A DNA stretch of 64,000 nucleotides from NCBI GenBank assembly GCA_944325335.1, contig CALUZR010000008.1, positions 1-64,000 of the forward strand. Direction: 5' to 3'. The notes under the pieces are model-generated. The model searched no databases. It was not told the DNA's origin and saw nothing but the letters and a program-made list of their open reading frames with translations. Shown piece by piece: positions 25,384 to 33,621 of this stretch. This DNA is from an uncultured Parabacteroides sp. (GTDB taxonomy: Bacteria > Bacteroidota > Bacteroidia > Bacteroidales > Tannerellaceae). The translations under genes were made by a program, and so were the position numbers. The first letter of the stretch is position 1; every line of letters starts with the position of its first letter.

Positions 25384-26313
25384 CTACTTTTCAATACTGA
25401 CATACTTCTGGTTTTGGCTATTGGGTTTATCAGGAATGGTCATTTGAAGTTTTGTGCCAATATACGGAGCAATATATTTCTTACGCACCCATCTTCTGTC
25501 ATTTACTCCAAGCATTGCGGCTATTTCAACGATACTCTTCGGAGATTTACAAAATTCAAACACCTTATCTTGGGGTGTAATGATATTCGACGGATTATGT
25601 ATTTCGTTATGACTTGAGGTGAAATCATCATCACTTGGGGTGTGACTTGGAGTGTAAGAATCTTCCATTTGGGGTGTAGATGTTTTCACACCCCAAGTCA
25701 GTGAGTGCTTAAACCATATTGTGAGATTTACAAATGGCGGAACAACTTTTGTTTCCGGTACAGGAAGTTCCTGTTCTCTACAGCTTTCCATAATAAGACC
25801 TATACCTCGTCCCCAAGCTTCCATCATGCCACGCCGATAGAATACATTTGCTATAGTAGGATTGGCTGGCAAAGAACCAATATGGTCATTCACAAAGTCC
25901 TGCCATGTCATACCCAGAGGGAATGCTCCCGGATTCTGGAATACAATGCGGTCATCGTAAATCGCCAGACTTGGAGTTGTATTTTCAGCATTCCAGGAAC
26001 GGTGGCATAACATATTGATTGCAGCTTCTTTTATAGCTTCATAAGGCACGGTAAGTGTATCTTGTCTGAATTTTCTATCCATTCTGCCAGATAGATTCAA
26101 ATGCTTCAAACAGAAATCCATCACAGCATCGTATTGTTCAAACAAATTTCCTTCACAAACCGTTTGGTCACGAAATACTCTTTTGTCCGTTCCTTCAAAA
26201 CGAGCCAAACGGATTTTACACTGAGGGTGTAATAAGGAAGGCTCTTTGCCGAACAATACATTCGCGGCATTCAATATCATACCATCCTTTCTTGCAACTC
26301 CGAGTTTAAGCAT
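25384..26313 (-). pseudogene. AlbA_2/AAA_4-type transcriptional regulator, N-terminus missing
   Basis: The protein begins abruptly at LGVARKDG, then ILNAANVLFGKEP, in the middle of the usual family. The N-terminal AlbA_2 DNA-binding domain (about 150 residues) is absent. Present are the ATPase-like C-terminal domain (ARFEGTDKR, NLFEQYDAVMDF, AIKEAAINMLCHRSW, GAFPLGMTW, RRGMMEAWGRGIGLI) and a C-terminal winged helix (IVEIAAMLGVNDRRWVRKKY). The ATG at 26313 is the first likely start. A longer frame upstream encodes only two copies of a tandem repeat, which marks the break point. Confidence 0.7.
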
Positions 26314-26316
26314 AAT

Positions 26317-26430
26317 TCCCAAGTCCGATAAAAAAATATTGCAAACATGCAAGATTACCTTGATGGAATAAAATCCCAAGTCCGATAAAAAAATATCGCA
26401 AATATGCAAGGTTACCTTGACGAAATAAAA
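26317..26430. repeat. Two tandem copies of a 57-bp repeat
   Basis: The units at 26317-26373 and 26374-26430 differ at a few positions and start TCCCAAGTCCGATAAAAAAA. They sit exactly at the truncated 5' end of the AlbA-type gene. Confidence 0.85.
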
Positions 26431-26485
26431 TATATGTAGCTTTAGCATAGCAAGAGGCGGCTATATCACCTATACATTAAATAAT

Positions 26486-26643
26486 TCGCATGTGTTTTTT
26501 GTGTGTTGTTTTCCCTTCGTACATTTGGGCAAGAAAAGATATTTTAATGATGACAGATTTCATTATACACGCATACGGATGGCAAGAGTTGGCTATCGAG
26601 TATGCAACGGATTTAAATTCTGAGCCGGCTGCCAAGCAGCTGG
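26486..26643. repeat. First copy of ~157-bp direct repeat (promoter plus DUF4248 start)
   Basis: Matches 26739-26895, an offset of 253 bases. It includes a -33 TTTG, a -7 TACATTTG (26520-26527 here, 26774-26781 in the second copy) and the first ~32 codons of DUF4248. Confidence 0.8.
26547..26643 (+). pseudogene. Truncated DUF4248 gene copy
   Basis: The frame starts MMTDFIIHAYGWQELAIEY, as in the intact gene 253 bases downstream, but loses similarity after AAKQLD. The frame stays open beyond this point without family likeness. It is a duplicated and decayed copy that keeps its promoter. Confidence 0.7.
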
Positions 26644-26773
26644 ACAGGGGGAGTACGTATCACGGGGGAACTCGTCCGTGCTTTAATGTACTGGAGGTCT
26701 TGCGAGATAGCTTTCGCGGCTCTCCTACATTATATACATCGCATGTGTTTTTTGTAGATTGTTTTTCCCTTCG

Positions 26774-26781
26774 TACATTTG
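26774..26781 (+). promoter_or_regulatory. -7 box of the intact DUF4248 gene
   Basis: TACATTTG lies 18 bases ahead of the ATG at 26800, so the mRNA leader must be very short. A TTTG lies about 18 bases upstream of the box. Confidence 0.6.
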
Positions 26782-26799
26782 GGCAGAAAAGATATTTTA

Positions 26800-27021
26800 A
26801 TGATGACAGATTTCATTATACGCGCATACGGATGGCAAGAGTTGGCCATCGAATATGCACCGGATTTGACTCCGGAGTCGGCTGCCAAGCGGCTGAGCGC
26901 ATGGGTCGCGTACAACAAGGCACTCGTCCGCGCATTGGAGGAGACCGGTTGGAGGAAAGGGCAACGGGTATTGACCCCGCGCCAAGTGGGTATCATCGTC
27001 GAGTATCTCGGCGAACCTTAG
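26800..27021 (+). CDS. DUF4248 family protein
   Basis: Protein of 73 residues. The family pattern is clear: FIIRAYGWQELAIEYAPDL, then AAKRLSAWV, ALVRALEETGWRKGQ and TPRQVGIIVEYLGEP. DUF4248 proteins are small, probably DNA-binding proteins. They are regularly found beside VirE_N/DUF3987 genes in Bacteroidales, as here (600 bases upstream). The start is one of two adjacent ATGs. Confidence 0.8.
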   Translation: MMTDFIIRAYGWQELAIEYAPDLTPESAAKRLSAWVAYNKALVRALEETGWRKGQRVLTPRQVGIIVEYLGEP

Positions 27022-27274
27022 CAGGAAGAATTAAGTACCTACCCGTTTCCGAATGGGTAGGGACTTATTGGAAATTACATAGGGACTTATTTCGGAATAA
27101 TAAGGGATATATTCTGAATTAAGTCCCTTTTTTGGATATATGTGAGTGAAAAATACTGAAAAATCATCCTTTCATAGGCTTTTATGGTTAAATGTGGTTA
27201 ATATTTTAGGCTTATGGAATAGCTTATAACTTGTTGTATTATAATTGATTAGCTTATTTTTAAATTGGAGGGAA

Positions 27275-27512
27275 ATATTTTTCAGAGCCATACCCTCCCT
27301 CTCTTCCCCTTGCTCCTCCAAAATGTTTTGCTATATTTTTAAATTACAATTTTATATGATATCAATAGTCTATCTATTATATATAATAATATATTATATA
27401 TAATAGATAGACTATTAATATTAGATGTAAAACTTATAGTTCAAAAATATAACAGAAGATTTTAGAAGGAGGAGCAAGGGGAAGAGAGGGAGGGTATGGC
27501 TCTGAAAAATAT
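27275..27512. repeat. 238-bp nested inverted repeat (cruciform)
   Basis: Outer arms of 45 bases (27275-27319 and 27468-27512) are perfect inverted copies and are G/C-rich (one strand is GAGAGGGAGGG-like). Inside lie imperfect arms. At the centre is a second, almost perfect A/T palindrome at 27364-27416 (AATAGTCTATCTATTATA to its complement). No gene is seen in the whole 27022-27622 gap. It precedes the promoter of the VirE_N/DUF3987 gene. An origin-like, protein-binding or structured-RNA role is possible. Confidence 0.9.
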
Positions 27513-27533
27513 CAAATGACTGATTTTTAAGAG

Positions 27534-27565
27534 TTTGTATATTCGAAACTTAGATCATACCTTTG
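27534..27565 (+). promoter_or_regulatory. Promoter of the VirE_N/DUF3987 gene
   Basis: A -33 TTTG at 27534-27537 and a -7 TACCTTTG at 27558-27565 are separated by 20 bases. The start codon is ~58 bases downstream. Confidence 0.75.
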
Positions 27566-27622
27566 CATCAAACCGTCCATGGGTTCAATAATGATCTCAG
27601 GACGCTATAAATTAATTTGTAT

Positions 27623-29779
27623 ATGAACAAAAAAGTTTTGCCCCATTTGCGGGCTTTCCAATTAACGAGCGAAGGCAATCTTCGCTCAAGTGTAGAACTC
27701 CTTGAGACGATAGTCGAAAGGGTAAAAAATGGAAAGGAGACCATCTGCATCCATGATTTGGATGGCTCCTTAGTTACAACAACCTTAACAGATTTGACGC
27801 AGAAAGTGCGTCAATATGCTGAGGGTTCAGAGGAGTACAAAGTACTTAAAAGGCAAATGCCTTCTTTTACTCCTATAGCCACCTTCCCTGAAGAATGTGC
27901 TATGAATAAGCCACATGAATATACCGGTATGACTGTGGCTGTCATTCGGGCTCAATCCAAAGAGGAGGCGGATAAACTGATTGAAAAGGCAAAAACGTGT
28001 CCATATACGCTATGGATACAAAGAGGGACCCAAGAGAACCTTGTGTTTCTATTTATGCCTGTTGAAGGATTTTCGGACAATAACTTTGAAGGGGTAAATG
28101 AGTGTATTCTCAACGCCGTGGAAAAATTCTTAGGGCATGAAGTGCTCAAAAGGATTTTTATAGATTGCAAAGTTGGTCTGAATTATGATCCGGATGTATA
28201 CGTAAATCCGAATCCGGAGGTGTTTAACGCAGTGCAGATTGAGACTTTCGGAGCTCCTGTTATTACTGCCAGGAATCCGATGCTTGAAGAAAAGGCGGAC
28301 CAGGAGCAGCAACCAGCCGAAAAGTTGGACACTAAGGAAGTAGTAACGGCTGAAGTCGAAGCTGAGGTTGGGCAAAGGTCAAAAGGTCAAAAGGTCACGA
28401 AAGTCATTATACCTTCCATCATCTCTAAAATGACGCAATACTACACGCCACAGGATGATGAATTACAACGCTTATTGACCTTATCATCGCTGGTAGCGTT
28501 TGGATCTTTTATGTCTGACGTAACACTCCAGGTAAAACCAGGGGAAACGATTTATCCTACCCTGTATTTGAATGTAGTGGCAGCTGCAGCCTCTGGCAAA
28601 GGCATTTTAAGGATTCCAGCCCGTGTGTTTAATGTAAAAGCCCGCATGGCGCAAAAAGAGTTTGCGGAAGCTAATGCCCAATACAAGGAATGGGAAAAAT
28701 GCCAGAAGAAAAAGGATTCGACGAATTGCGGGGAAGAGCCAGCCAAGCCTGTGCGCAAAACCCTTCAAATCTCGGCTTCGATTTCCCAAAGTAAGCTGGT
28801 CACTATATTGATGGATAATTCTCCGGAAATCACCTTGCTTTTTGACACTGAGCTGGACAGCGCTTCCAATACCAACAAGCAGGATTATGGAAAAATCTCT
28901 CCAGAATTGCGTAAAGCATACGAGTTTGAACCACTAGGTACGCATACCCATCTTCATGGAGACGTACAAGTAAATTATCCCAAATTGTCGGTTATTGTCA
29001 GTGGAACGGAAGAACAGGTAGGCCGGTTCTTTGTCAATAAAGACGATGGATTGGTGAGCCGTTTCTTGAATCTTTTTCTTCCCTATCGTCCCTACGAGGG
29101 AACCGCAGGCTATGATGGTTCGTCCATTACGAATGAAGAATTCTGGGAAAAAGAGATCGAGCCAGAGGTAAAATGGATTGTGGAATATTTCCAGAAGAAG
29201 AAGCTATGCCTACGCATGGACAATAAACTCCGTAGCCTTTATGACGACTACTTTGCCCAAAAAGAAAAGGAAATCGTTCCAAAGGCAAACGATCCCTACC
29301 TTTCCATCGTTCGTCGGCTTCGTGGTATTCTATTCCGCCTTTGCATGGTATTGGCTGGCATGAAGGCGTATGAAGAGGGTTTTATTGGAACAGAATACTC
29401 TATCAGCGAGGAGATTGCCAGAGAAGTGTTAAGTTGGGCGGATTCCTTTATGGAACAATCTTTTTCCATTTGCGATTTGATTCCATCCAAGGAAGATGAG
29501 AAGTCCGGTAAAGAGACCAAAGAGGACCGGTACAGAAAGGTATTCGAAGCTCTTCCTTGTCATTTTGATATGGAACAAGCCAGGAATTGTGGCCAAACGA
29601 TCAATGGACCAGATGCGAAGGGTTATTCAGAATCCACTGTTAAACGTGCCATATATTGGTATATCGACCATAAATTGCTTCAAAAGAGTGGAAAGGATAA
29701 CTACCACAAAGTAGGATGTGTGGAAAAGCCACAACCGGTTTTAGCCTCAGAGGAGAATGACGATGATTTTCCTTTCTAA
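27623..29779 (+). CDS. VirE_N (BT4734-like) / DUF3987 protein
   Basis: The 718-residue protein has two parts. Residues ~40-200 are the BT4734/BF3469-like VirE_N domain (HEYTGMTVAVIRAQSKEEAD, CPYTLWIQRGTQ). From about 260 comes DUF3987, a primase/helicase-associated ATPase-like domain, with SGKGILRIPARVF as a degenerate phosphate-binding loop and LLFDTELDS as a Walker-B-like strand. A winged-helix-like end follows. Family members sit in mobile or prophage-like regions. A role in replication of an element is inferred. The ATG at 27623 is used rather than an upstream TTG. The gene follows a large cruciform and DUF4248. Confidence 0.8.
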   Translation: MNKKVLPHLRAFQLTSEGNLRSSVELLETIVERVKNGKETICIHDLDGSLVTTTLTDLTQKVRQYAEGSEEYKVLKRQMPSFTPIATFPEECAMNKPHEYTGMTVAVIRAQSKEEADKLIEKAKTCPYTLWIQRGTQENLVFLFMPVEGFSDNNFEGVNECILNAVEKFLGHEVLKRIFIDCKVGLNYDPDVYVNPNPEVFNAVQIETFGAPVITARNPMLEEKADQEQQPAEKLDTKEVVTAEVEAEVGQRSKGQKVTKVIIPSIISKMTQYYTPQDDELQRLLTLSSLVAFGSFMSDVTLQVKPGETIYPTLYLNVVAAAASGKGILRIPARVFNVKARMAQKEFAEANAQYKEWEKCQKKKDSTNCGEEPAKPVRKTLQISASISQSKLVTILMDNSPEITLLFDTELDSASNTNKQDYGKISPELRKAYEFEPLGTHTHLHGDVQVNYPKLSVIVSGTEEQVGRFFVNKDDGLVSRFLNLFLPYRPYEGTAGYDGSSITNEEFWEKEIEPEVKWIVEYFQKKKLCLRMDNKLRSLYDDYFAQKEKEIVPKANDPYLSIVRRLRGILFRLCMVLAGMKAYEEGFIGTEYSISEEIAREVLSWADSFMEQSFSICDLIPSKEDEKSGKETKEDRYRKVFEALPCHFDMEQARNCGQTINGPDAKGYSESTVKRAIYWYIDHKLLQKSGKDNYHKVGCVEKPQPVLASEENDDDFPF

Positions 29780-29834
29780 AGGATCTTTTGACCTTTTGGA
29801 CTTTTGAACTTCCTTAGGTTCATAAGTCAGCTTG

Positions 29835-29868
29835 GAGGGCGGGACTTGTCACAGGTCTCGCCCTCTTT
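29835..29868 (+). terminator. Intrinsic-type terminator after DUF3987
   Basis: The perfect arms GAGGGCGGGAC and its G.U-tolerant complement GTCTCGCCCTC enclose a 9-base loop and are followed by a short T-run. Confidence 0.65.
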
Positions 29869-29958
29869 CGCTATGTGAAATCATGTGAACGCATTAAACT
29901 AATTCCCCTTCATTTTAGTTATCCATATACATTAGGTTGAATTTAAAAGGAGAATATC

Positions 29959-31287
29959 ATGGGAACAAAGAAGAATTTCGTACTGGATACGAACGTTATC
30001 CTACACGACTACAAATGCATCGAGAACTTCCAGGAGAACGATATTTATCTTCCCATTGTCGTTTTAGAAGAACTGGACCGGTTTAAAAAGGGAAGCGACC
30101 AGATCAATTATAACGCCCGCGAGTTTGTTCGGGAGCTGGACAACGTCACGACTAATGACCTCTTCACGAAGGGCGCGTCGCTCGGTCCGAACTTGGGTAT
30201 GCTGCACGTCGTCGTGGGCGGAGACTATCATCCTACCGTGGCAGAATCATTTGCCGAGAAGACTGCAGACCATCGCATCCTTTCCTGTACTTTCCGGGTG
30301 GCCGAAGCGCATCCCGACATGCAGACGATCTTAGTCACCAAAGACGTCAACCTGAGGATGAAGGCGCGTTCGTTAGGGCTCAAGGTGGAAGATTATATCA
30401 CAGACAAAGTGGTGAATGTAGACATCTTCGAGAAGGCCCAGGAAACCTACGAAGGCATTGACGCTGCGCTCATCGACGAGATCTATTCCGCTCCGGCAGG
30501 CATCGACATCGAGCGGCTTGAGCCCTTAGGTTCGAAGCTCGTCCCCAACGAGTGTTTCGTCTTGAAGAGTGAGCGTAACTCTGTCCTCGCGCGCTTTAAT
30601 CCCTTCAGCTCGAAAGTGAAGCGCGTAGACAAATCTACTAACTACGGCATTCAGCCGCGCAATGCAGAGCAAACTTTCGCCTTCGAGGTCCTGAACGATC
30701 CTAATGTCAAGCTCATCGGCCTCACCGGTAAGGCCGGCACCGGCAAAACGTTGCTCGCCCTGGCTTCTGCGCTCAAGCAATCCGACGAATACAAGCAAAT
30801 CCTCCTGGCCCGCCCGATCGTCGCGCTGGCTAACAAGGATCTCGGCTTCCTTCCTGGCGATGAAAAGCAGAAGGTCGCCCCATATATGCAGCCGCTCTTC
30901 GATAACCTTAATTTCATCAAACGGCAGATCTCCTACAACGGCTCCGAAGCGCGCCGCCTCGACGAGCTGCAGAAGGAAAACCGCCTTGCCATCGAAGCCC
31001 TGGCTTTCATCCGAGGCCGCAGCCTCTCCGACACGTTCTGCATAATCGACGAAGCCCAGAATCTGACGCCGCATGAGGTCAAGACCATCATCACCCGCGC
31101 AGGCGAGGGCACCAAGATGGTGTTCACCGGAGATATCCAACAGATTGATTCCCCCTACCTCGACGCACAAAGCAACGGCCTCGCCTATATGGTCGACAAG
31201 ATGAAAGGGCAGGAGCTCTTCGCCCACGTCAATCTCGTCAAAGGCGAGCGTAGCGAACTCTCCGAACTCGCGTCGAATTTGCTCTAA
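29959..31287 (+). CDS. PhoH-family ATPase with N-terminal PIN domain
   Basis: The 442-residue protein has two domains. The PIN domain (1-~150) carries acidic metal ligands in FVLDTNVILHD and VVLEELDRFK, and a later TKDVNLR. The PhoH ATPase (~225-442) has Walker A GKAGTGKTLLAL, Walker B FCIIDEAQN and FTGDIQQID. Such PIN-PhoH proteins are predicted RNA-cleaving helicases. The start follows an AAGGAG ribosome-binding site at good spacing. GC-rich and clearly core. Confidence 0.9.
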   Translation: MGTKKNFVLDTNVILHDYKCIENFQENDIYLPIVVLEELDRFKKGSDQINYNAREFVRELDNVTTNDLFTKGASLGPNLGMLHVVVGGDYHPTVAESFAEKTADHRILSCTFRVAEAHPDMQTILVTKDVNLRMKARSLGLKVEDYITDKVVNVDIFEKAQETYEGIDAALIDEIYSAPAGIDIERLEPLGSKLVPNECFVLKSERNSVLARFNPFSSKVKRVDKSTNYGIQPRNAEQTFAFEVLNDPNVKLIGLTGKAGTGKTLLALASALKQSDEYKQILLARPIVALANKDLGFLPGDEKQKVAPYMQPLFDNLNFIKRQISYNGSEARRLDELQKENRLAIEALAFIRGRSLSDTFCIIDEAQNLTPHEVKTIITRAGEGTKMVFTGDIQQIDSPYLDAQSNGLAYMVDKMKGQELFAHVNLVKGERSELSELASNLL

Positions 31288-31315
31288 TCGAGGTTCCGCA
31301 TCCTCCCATTTTTCC

Positions 31316-31323
31316 TAACTTTG
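31316..31323 (+). promoter_or_regulatory. -7 box of the CDF transporter gene
   Basis: TAACTTTG matches TAnnTTTG, 28 bases ahead of the start codon. No clear -33 TTG is seen. Confidence 0.45.
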
Positions 31324-31351
31324 CCGCCGATTAAACAATACGGTTAAAGTT

Positions 31352-32260
31352 ATGGAAACTTCATTAGATGCAAAAACACGCGAACGGAAGATCGTCCGCG
31401 TGACACTGGTCGGCTCGGTGGTCAATATCGTGCTGCTTGTCTTCAAGTTCCTGGCGGGTTTCTTGGGGAATAGTGGCGCGATGATCGCCGATGCCGTACA
31501 TTCTTTTTCTGATTTCGTGACGGACGTGATCGTCCTTGCGTTTGTCAACATCTCCTCCAAACCGAGGGACCTGGATCACGATTACGGCCACGGCAAGTAC
31601 GAAACCTTAGCGACCTGCATTGTCGGTCTGTTCCTCCTCTTCGTCGCCTTCGGTCTCTTCTGGAGCGGCGTCAGCACCATCTACCGGCATTTCTTCGAAG
31701 GGCAACCGCTCGAAAGCCCAGGTATCGTCGCGCTCGTCGCGGCCGTCATCTCGATCCTTACCAAGGAGGCGCTCTACCAATACACATGCTTCGTCGGACG
31801 GAAAGTGAACAGCCAGGTGGTGATTGCGAACGCGTGGCACCATCGCTCCGATGCCTTCTCTTCCGTCGGCACGATGCTCGGAATCGGCGGTGCTATTTTC
31901 CTGGGCGACTCCTGGCGTATCCTCGATCCGCTCGCTGCGGTCGTGGTCAGCATCTTCATCGTAAAGATTGGATTGATTCAAACCACAACGGCACTCAACG
32001 ATCTGCTGGACAAGTCGCTGCCGAAAGAGGTGGAAGACGAGATCCTTTCCTTACTCACCGAAGACCCCCTCGTGAGCAGTCCGCACAACCTTTATACGCG
32101 CCGCATCGGAAACGACGTATCCATCGAGGCGCACATCCGCATGGACGGGCATCTTTCGCTCGAAGAGGCCCACGCCGTTACCCGACAGATCGAGCAGCGT
32201 CTCCGCCTCCGCTTCGGGCCGAATACGCACATCATGCTCCACGTCGAACCTACGAAGTGA
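31352..32260 (+). CDS. Cation diffusion facilitator (metal efflux) transporter
   Basis: The 302-residue protein has the CDF signature in the first two helices (DAVHSFSDFVTDVIV) and the HDYGHGKYET loop. Later come WHHRSDAFSSVGTMLG, whose His and Asp form the second half of the metal site, and a cytoplasmic C-terminal domain with the DLLDKSLPKEVEDEI linker. It exports divalent metals such as zinc or iron in exchange for protons. The exact metal cannot be read from sequence. Confidence 0.9.
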   Translation: METSLDAKTRERKIVRVTLVGSVVNIVLLVFKFLAGFLGNSGAMIADAVHSFSDFVTDVIVLAFVNISSKPRDLDHDYGHGKYETLATCIVGLFLLFVAFGLFWSGVSTIYRHFFEGQPLESPGIVALVAAVISILTKEALYQYTCFVGRKVNSQVVIANAWHHRSDAFSSVGTMLGIGGAIFLGDSWRILDPLAAVVVSIFIVKIGLIQTTTALNDLLDKSLPKEVEDEILSLLTEDPLVSSPHNLYTRRIGNDVSIEAHIRMDGHLSLEEAHAVTRQIEQRLRLRFGPNTHIMLHVEPTK

Positions 32261-32277
32261 ACGGCCCCTCAGGTCGT

Positions 32278-33549
32278 TCACCTCGTCTCCTGCCCAGACC
32301 GCACCGTGCGCACCCCGACGAGCCTGTCGAACCGTGCGCCAATCGGGCGGTAATAAACATATATTGTATATTCATTCTCCGTCTGGTGGAAGTCGCCTTC
32401 TATCGCCGCAGTCACGCCCTCCTTCTGTTCGTCAGGCAGGTAGATATATTGATAGTTATAGTTTCCTTGTTTCAAAAGCAGCGCCTTCTCATATTGGCCC
32501 GCCTCCGGGTTATAGACCATCTCGCTGCCTTCTCCAAAGCCGTTCTGCACGAAATCCCCATTCAGGTACACCCTTCCCCCCTTCGCCTCAGGCATCGCTA
32601 AGGTGAAGTGGACGATGTAATAGTCAGCTTCCGTGTCCGGCTCCTCGCAGCGGCTGCAGGCCGGAAAGTAGCGCCCGTCCTGGTCCTCATCATACGTGTA
32701 CGGCGTCATCGAGCTCGGCTCATCGACAAATACGTCCGCGTGGTAATAAGGATTATAATAAGCAATCCGGTCGATCCGCATCCCGTTGTAGCGGTGAGTC
32801 AAGAATTCAAACCGCCGATACTCATTCCCCGCCGGAAAGATCAGGTCGCGGCAATTCTCATATACGATCCGATCCGATAGGATCGCACTGGGTTGAGCAC
32901 CAGTCGCGATATTATCTGTTCGCCGGTTTTGCACCACGCGTATTTTAAGGTCTGAAGCCGGATGCGCCACCGCAAGCTGACGCTTCCATACCTCGAAGCT
33001 CACCTGCTGATGGCTTTGATAGGTATCTACCAGCGTGTTGCCCGTAATCCCCGCCTGGATTTCCACCAGCGGCTCGACGACGGAAAAGCACGCCGTCAGG
33101 ACCGTCTCCTGAGGCGCATCCTCCCTATACACGCGCACCGCATAATTTCCTGAGCATTTAAACTGCACGTCCTCATTAGGAAGCATCAGACGATAATTGA
33201 CGTATCCAACGGTCGTATTAAACGAATTCGCATAGTCGTCTATAGTAAGCCCTTGGAATCCCTGCATGAACTCAATGGGAGATAGGGAAGAAGGCGTCCA
33301 ATCCGCATTGCAGTGCACGATTTCGTAAGCATATCGCTCGAAGTGCGTCACCAAGTCGTCGAAGCTGATTTCAATCGCCTCCGCCGCCCCGAGCTGAAGT
33401 ACCGGTTGCGAGAACAGGACGCCCGGCTGCCTTACTTGTAGCGACTTTATTCTTTTATCTTGAAAAATTTCCGTACGATACACCAGCTGGCCCCAGCCCT
33501 CAACCGAGAAAGCCACGAGCCAAAAGAGAAGAAAAATTCGTTTCATCAT
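32278..33549 (-). CDS. Type IX secretion system plug-domain protein (DUF5103)
   Basis: The 423-residue protein has a cleavable signal peptide (MKRIFLLFWLVAFSVEGWGQ). It then matches the DUF5103 layout: YRTEIFQDKRIKSLQVRQPG, ELSFDDL-like and HCNADWTPSSLSP. Members are outer-membrane-associated proteins linked to the type IX secretion translocon. The start is one of two adjacent ATGs at 33549/33546. It converges on the CDF gene, and a short gap separates it from the type I restriction operon. Confidence 0.8.
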   Translation of the reverse strand: MMKRIFLLFWLVAFSVEGWGQLVYRTEIFQDKRIKSLQVRQPGVLFSQPVLQLGAAEAIEISFDDLVTHFERYAYEIVHCNADWTPSSLSPIEFMQGFQGLTIDDYANSFNTTVGYVNYRLMLPNEDVQFKCSGNYAVRVYREDAPQETVLTACFSVVEPLVEIQAGITGNTLVDTYQSHQQVSFEVWKRQLAVAHPASDLKIRVVQNRRTDNIATGAQPSAILSDRIVYENCRDLIFPAGNEYRRFEFLTHRYNGMRIDRIAYYNPYYHADVFVDEPSSMTPYTYDEDQDGRYFPACSRCEEPDTEADYYIVHFTLAMPEAKGGRVYLNGDFVQNGFGEGSEMVYNPEAGQYEKALLLKQGNYNYQYIYLPDEQKEGVTAAIEGDFHQTENEYTIYVYYRPIGARFDRLVGVRTVRSGQETR

Positions 33550-33621
33550 AATCCAACCATTTATTACTACAAAGGAATAAATTTTTTCTTACATGTGTGT
33601 TCTTTTTGTCCTGTACAATCA

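Noticed and set aside
27364-27416. Transposon ends or integrase core site in the A/T palindrome.
   Set aside because: No transposase or integrase is present nearby, and the palindrome is nested in a larger inverted repeat.
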